A DNA stretch of 64,000 nt, taken from contig VXML01000080.1 in NCBI GenBank assembly GCA_009841115.1, positions 1-64,000 on the forward strand. The letters run 5' to 3'. The notes under the pieces were generated by a model, which ran no database searches, had not been told where the DNA came from, and saw only the letters and a program-made list of their open reading frames with translations. Position numbers and translations under genes: made by a program. The DNA is from Gemmatimonadota bacterium (GTDB lineage: Bacteria > Latescibacterota > UBA2968 > UBA8231). This document shows positions 61,113 through 64,000 of this stretch, one piece after another; within the stretch, counting starts at the first letter, position 1, and every line of letters starts with the position of its first letter.

Positions 61113-62558
61113 TCAGGCGGCTGCCCGTTCGAGGGCGTGGGCTGTGCACAGCAGGCGAGCTTCTTCGAGGGGTGGGGCCAATAGTTGCACGCCAATGGGC
61201 AAGTCGCCGTGGCTGTGGGCAAAGGGTACGGATATGGCTGGGATTCCGGCGAGGTTGACCGAGGCCGTGTAGATGTCGTTGAGGTACATCTGCAAGGGAT
61301 CGTCGAGTTGTTCGCCGAGGCGGAAGGCGACGGTCGGAGCCACGGGCGAGATCAGTACGTCGCAGGCGGCAAAAGCGCGGGCAAAGTCTTCGCGGATCAA
61401 GGTGCGCACCTGCTGAGCCTTGCGGTAGTACGCGTCGTAGTAGCCGGCGCTCAGGGCGTAGGCCCCGAGCATGATGCGGCGCTTGACCTCGGTGCCAAAG
61501 CCCTCGCTGCGCGTGTGCAAATACATCTCTTGCAGGTCGGTGCTGCCCTCGGCGCGATAGCCGTATTTGACGCCGTCGTAGCGCGCGAGATTGGCCGATG
61601 CTTCGGCCATGGCGATGATGTAATAGGTACTGATGCAGTATTCGGGATGACCGGCCACGGGTAGCTCGACATCCACGAGCTCGGCTCCTGCATCCACTAA
61701 AGCGTTGGCTGCATCTTGCGCTGCCTTGGCTACTTCCGCGTCGAGGGCGGCGGGAAAGTGCTCGCGCGCCAAGCCTACTCGCAGACCGCGGACGTTTCCT
61801 TTGAGCGCGGCTTGATAGTCCGGCACGGGGGCGGTGCTGGAAGTCGAGTCGCGGGGGTCGTGCCCGGCGATGGCTTGGAGCAGGAGGGCGGCGTCTTCGA
61901 CATCTTTGGTTACGGGGCCGATTTGGTCGAGCGAAGAGGCGTAGGCTATGAGTCCGTAGCGCGAGACGCGGCCGTAGGTAGGCTTGAGGCCCACGACGCC
62001 GCAGTAGCTAGCTGGTTGGCGCACCGAGCCGCCGGTGTCTGAGCCGAGGGCGAGAATGGTCTCGTCGGCGGCTACGGCTGCGGCCGAACCGCCGCTGGAG
62101 CCGCCCGGTACTCGCTCGGGGTCGCGGGGGTTTAAGGCGGGACCAAAGTAAGAATTTTCGCAGGACGAACCCATGGCGAACTCGTCCATGTTGGTCTTAC
62201 CGATGAAGACGGCGTCGGCATCGCGCAGCCGCTCGACGGCCGTGGCGTCGTAGGGAGCGATAAAGTGTTCGAGGATTTTCGAGCCACAGGTGGTGCGCCC
62301 GCCGCGCACGCAGAGGACGTCCTTGAGGGCCAAGGGAATGCCCGCCAAAGGGTCCAAAGCCGCACCTGCTGCGCGCCGCTGGTCGATGTCGTCGGCGTGG
62401 GCTAGGGCACCTTCTGGATCTACGCTGATGAAGGCGTTGATCTGGCCATCGATTGCGCCGATGCGGTCGAGTGCGGCCTCGACTAGCTGACGAGTGGTGA
62501 TTTCCCCTTGTTGCAGGCGAGCACTGAGTTCGTGGGCAGTGGCTTGGTTGAGCGCCAT
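61113..62558 (-). CDS. gatA: Aspartyl/glutamyl-tRNA amidotransferase subunit A
   Basis: 481 residues with the amidase signature. The Ser-cisSer-Lys triad falls at K79, S154 and S178 ([27 protein letters not shown]), the same numbers as well-studied GatA. With GatB/GatC it converts misacylated Glu-tRNA(Gln) and Asp-tRNA(Asn). gatB and gatC are not in the window. Four bases separate it from tatA upstream. Confidence 0.95.
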   Translation of the reverse strand: MALNQATAHELSARLQQGEITTRQLVEAALDRIGAIDGQINAFISVDPEGALAHADDIDQRRAAGAALDPLAGIPLALKDVLCVRGGRTTCGSKILEHFIAPYDATAVERLRDADAVFIGKTNMDEFAMGSSCENSYFGPALNPRDPERVPGGSSGGSAAAVAADETILALGSDTGGSVRQPASYCGVVGLKPTYGRVSRYGLIAYASSLDQIGPVTKDVEDAALLLQAIAGHDPRDSTSSTAPVPDYQAALKGNVRGLRVGLAREHFPAALDAEVAKAAQDAANALVDAGAELVDVELPVAGHPEYCISTYYIIAMAEASANLARYDGVKYGYRAEGSTDLQEMYLHTRSEGFGTEVKRRIMLGAYALSAGYYDAYYRKAQQVRTLIREDFARAFAACDVLISPVAPTVAFRLGEQLDDPLQMYLNDIYTASVNLAGIPAISVPFAHSHGDLPIGVQLLAPPLEEARLLCTAHALERAAA

Positions 62559-62561
62559 AAG

Positions 62562-62864
62562 TTAGGAGGCGGCTTGGTCCTTGTCCTTGGACTGAGGCTC
62601 GATCTGGGCTTGGTCTTTGGACTGAGGCTCGGTCTGGGCTTGGTCCTTGTCCTTGGACTGAGGCTCAGTCTGGGCCGGAGGGGCCGTAGGCTGAGCAGGT
62701 TGCTTGGGGGCCTCGATTTCGTCCTGCACGTCGCGCATGGCGGTGCGGAACTCGCGGATGCCCTTGCCCAAGCCCTGTGCCATCTCGGGGATGCGCTTGG
62801 CACCGAAGATGAGCAGAATGACGACGAAGATGATGAGTATTTCCCAATGGCCCATACCGAACAT
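62562..62864 (-). CDS. tatA: Twin-arginine translocase subunit TatA/E
   Basis: 100 residues: MGHWEILIIFVVILLIFGAK is the membrane helix, then FGAKRIPEMAQGLGKGIREF the amphipathic helix with the usual FG hinge. The C-terminal half is unusual, a chain of QTEPQSKDKDQA-type repeats encoded by near-perfect DNA repeats (62572-62675). TatB is similar in shape, but the length and short hinge favour TatA. Exports folded proteins. Confidence 0.9.
   Translation of the reverse strand: MFGMGHWEILIIFVVILLIFGAKRIPEMAQGLGKGIREFRTAMRDVQDEIEAPKQPAQPTAPPAQTEPQSKDKDQAQTEPQSKDQAQIEPQSKDKDQAAS
62572..62675 (-). repeat. Tandem repeat coding the TatA tail
   Basis: Units near CTTGGTCCTTGTCCTTGGAC TGAGGCTC occur three times, one shortened by six bases, giving polar QTEPQSKDKDQA repeats at the TatA C terminus. 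Likely length-variable by slippage. Confidence 0.75.
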
Positions 62865-62888
62865 GGCTCTAGCTCCCGAAAGATGTTT

Positions 62889-63170
62889 TTAATAGCTGTG
62901 GCGGAAGTAGTACCAGCCGACGAAGAGTCCCAACATCGTGATTAGGTTAAACTTCAGCGACAGATCAAACGAAAAAGATAGGATGATGAGGTTGAACATG
63001 TGCGGCCCGATGGAATACTCCACATAGCGCAAGAGGGCGAGTTCGACAATGGTATCGGGGCCGACTATGGCGATGAGGATAAACCTCAGCATTTCACCGA
63101 CGATATTCGCGCTGATCATCGTGGTGAAGAGGATGAGGATGAGGTGGCTGAGGGGTTTGCCGTGTAGCAT
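62889..63170 (-). CDS. DUF4321-family small membrane protein
   Basis: 93 residues with two or three membrane segments. The ending FNLIILSFSFDLSLKFNLIT then MLGLFVGWYYFR is the DUF4321 pattern of small proteins found near tat genes. Function unknown. It lies between pssA (6 bases after its stop) and tatA. Confidence 0.75.
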   Translation of the reverse strand: MLHGKPLSHLILILFTTMISANIVGEMLRFILIAIVGPDTIVELALLRYVEYSIGPHMFNLIILSFSFDLSLKFNLITMLGLFVGWYYFRHSY

Positions 63171-63176
63171 TATAAC

Positions 63177-63872
63177 TCAGGCGTGTTGCGTGACGTCGCC
63201 GTGCACGAGCCGGAAGATCCAGCGAATGGGTCCGGAGAAGACGTACACGAGGGTCATGGGAAAGAAAAAGGTGCTGTCGTAGATAGTCAGCCCGACCGTG
63301 GTGATGAAGTAAAGCTGTTTGAAGCGGTCGCCGAGGGAGGTGCCGCGGAAATTGGGAATACTGTCGTAATCGAGCCGACTGACCATCAGGAAGGACAGCA
63401 CTAAAATCAGCAGTACGGCCAGCGGTGTGGCGTGGGGAATGGGCCACGCTTTGACAAAGACCACGTATTGGGTGAGGCAGACCGCAGCCGTGGGAATGGC
63501 CAACCCCATGTAAAATTCGCCGCGCTCGCCGTCGAGGCTGAGCGTATTAAAGCGGGCGAGACGCATGGCACCGCAGAGCAGAAACACAAAAGCCAGCGCC
63601 AGCCCCCAGCCGGTCGGCAGGTGGGCCTGATAGATGATGGCAGCGGGTACGATGCCAAAGGTGCAGGCATCGACGATGGAGTCGAAATGGAGTCCAAACT
63701 GGGAGTCGCGCCCCATGACCCGAGCGAGTTGGCCATCCATTTTGTCGAATACCGCGCCCAAGAAGATGAGCCAAGCGGCTGACACGTAGTTGCCGTTGAA
63801 GGCATAGTGCAGGGCGAGGAACCCGCAAAACAGGTTGCCGATGGTGAAGGCGGTGGGTATGAACTGCCTCAT
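63177..63872 (-). CDS. pssA: CDP-diacylglycerol-serine O-phosphatidyltransferase
   Basis: The ATG at 63872 with GGAAGG upstream gives 231 residues (MRQFIPTAFTIGNLFCGF); an ATG at 63923 is possible but overlaps the upstream gene. The CDP-alcohol phosphotransferase motif is complete: D46-G-QL-A50-R51-(8)-G60-(3)-D64-(3)-D68. Multiple membrane segments. It makes phosphatidylserine, the precursor of phosphatidylethanolamine. Confidence 0.92.
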   Translation of the reverse strand: MRQFIPTAFTIGNLFCGFLALHYAFNGNYVSAAWLIFLGAVFDKMDGQLARVMGRDSQFGLHFDSIVDACTFGIVPAAIIYQAHLPTGWGLALAFVFLLCGAMRLARFNTLSLDGERGEFYMGLAIPTAAVCLTQYVVFVKAWPIPHATPLAVLLILVLSFLMVSRLDYDSIPNFRGTSLGDRFKQLYFITTVGLTIYDSTFFFPMTLVYVFSGPIRWIFRLVHGDVTQHA

Positions 63873-63891
63873 TTTCGCATCCTTCCTGCCG

Positions 63892-64000
63892 CTAGCGCCG
63901 CGTCCGATAGGGACGCTCTTCAAGGGTCAGGTCTAGGTTGTAGTGCTCGTTGTGGCGCACCACATTGAGCGCGGCCACTTCGCCGACGCGCAAGCCGCGC
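63892..64000 (-). CDS. C-terminal end of a PDZ-domain protein (partial)
   Basis: The minus-strand frame entering from the right edge codes for 35 residues ending at TAG (63892-63894), including GLRVGEVAALNVVRHNEHYN then LDLTLEERP, the last strand of a PDZ domain as found in HtrA/Deg proteases. The rest lies outside the window. Its stop sits just before the pssA start. Confidence 0.6.
   Translation of the reverse strand, partial: RGLRVGEVAALNVVRHNEHYNLDLTLEERPYRTRR

Noticed and set aside
62508-62945. Forward frame opposite tatA
   Set aside because: Low-complexity Leu/Gly product produced by the antisense of the TatA repeat tail.

Overview
The window looks like a piece of chromosome from an uncultured Gram-negative bacterium of the FCB superphylum, most like Latescibacterota or Poribacteria-type genomes (inference; no rRNA is present to settle it). 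The signs are several secreted proteins with FlgD-like/type IX-style C-terminal sorting domains, a PorV/PorQ-family outer-membrane protein, an Omp85-type barrel, three phytanoyl-CoA-dioxygenase-like enzymes and a mixture of environmental sugar-acid catabolism genes. Most of the DNA is GC-rich. A few stretches (about 1-1.9 kb, 26-30 kb, 47.8-49.3 kb) are visibly AT-richer and carry accessory genes. No tRNA, rRNA, CRISPR array, transposase or prophage core was seen.

Layout: 1-1.9 kb, end of an unknown gene with a terminator, a DnaC/IstB-like ATPase with degenerate Walker motifs and an HNH nuclease. 2-7 kb, serine hydrolase, Gfo/Idh/MocA oxidoreductase, PhyH dioxygenase, Fic protein. 7.1-11.8 kb, a leftward operon of a TIM-barrel-like protein, a BNR propeller, an FG-GAP lipoprotein resembling rhamnogalacturonan lyases, and an ankyrin protein. 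12-15.5 kb, dCTP deaminase, GNAT, orphan HicB and a glycosidase-like propeller. 15.5-21.5 kb, a leftward three-gene envelope operon (WD40 protein with sorting tail, kinase-like/Omp85 fusion, DUF4956 membrane protein). 21.7-25.9 kb, ArsC, PhyH, then amidohydrolase-DapA-AlkB. 26-30 kb, restriction-like protein facing a type IIG restriction-modification enzyme.

30.1-45.6 kb holds the most striking structure: a leftward tandem array of four B-A gene pairs. Every full-length member is a signal-peptide protein of about 670 (B) or 780 (A) residues with discoidin-like regions, a TPNGDGIND-type domain and a terminal tail ending in Ala-Tyr. One A gene has collapsed to a 38-codon remnant that keeps its ribosome-binding site, start and C-terminal tail. 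Upstream lies a rhamnonate-dehydratase-like enolase. 47-52.6 kb carries a HigBA pair, a TPR-like exported protein, TPR-dusB, a CBM9-like protein and an exported nickel superoxide dismutase. 52.7-59 kb holds two giant lamin-tail-repeat surface proteins with five and six repeats. 59.2-64 kb is a leftward cluster: PDZ protein (partial), pssA, DUF4321, tatA, gatA, porV-like, PhyH.

Working picture (inference): a cell with many exported, repeat-rich surface proteins, probably moved across the outer membrane by a PorV-associated system, together with enzymes for plant- or algal-type polysaccharide breakdown products (rhamnose or pectin related) and small defence and toxin-antitoxin modules.
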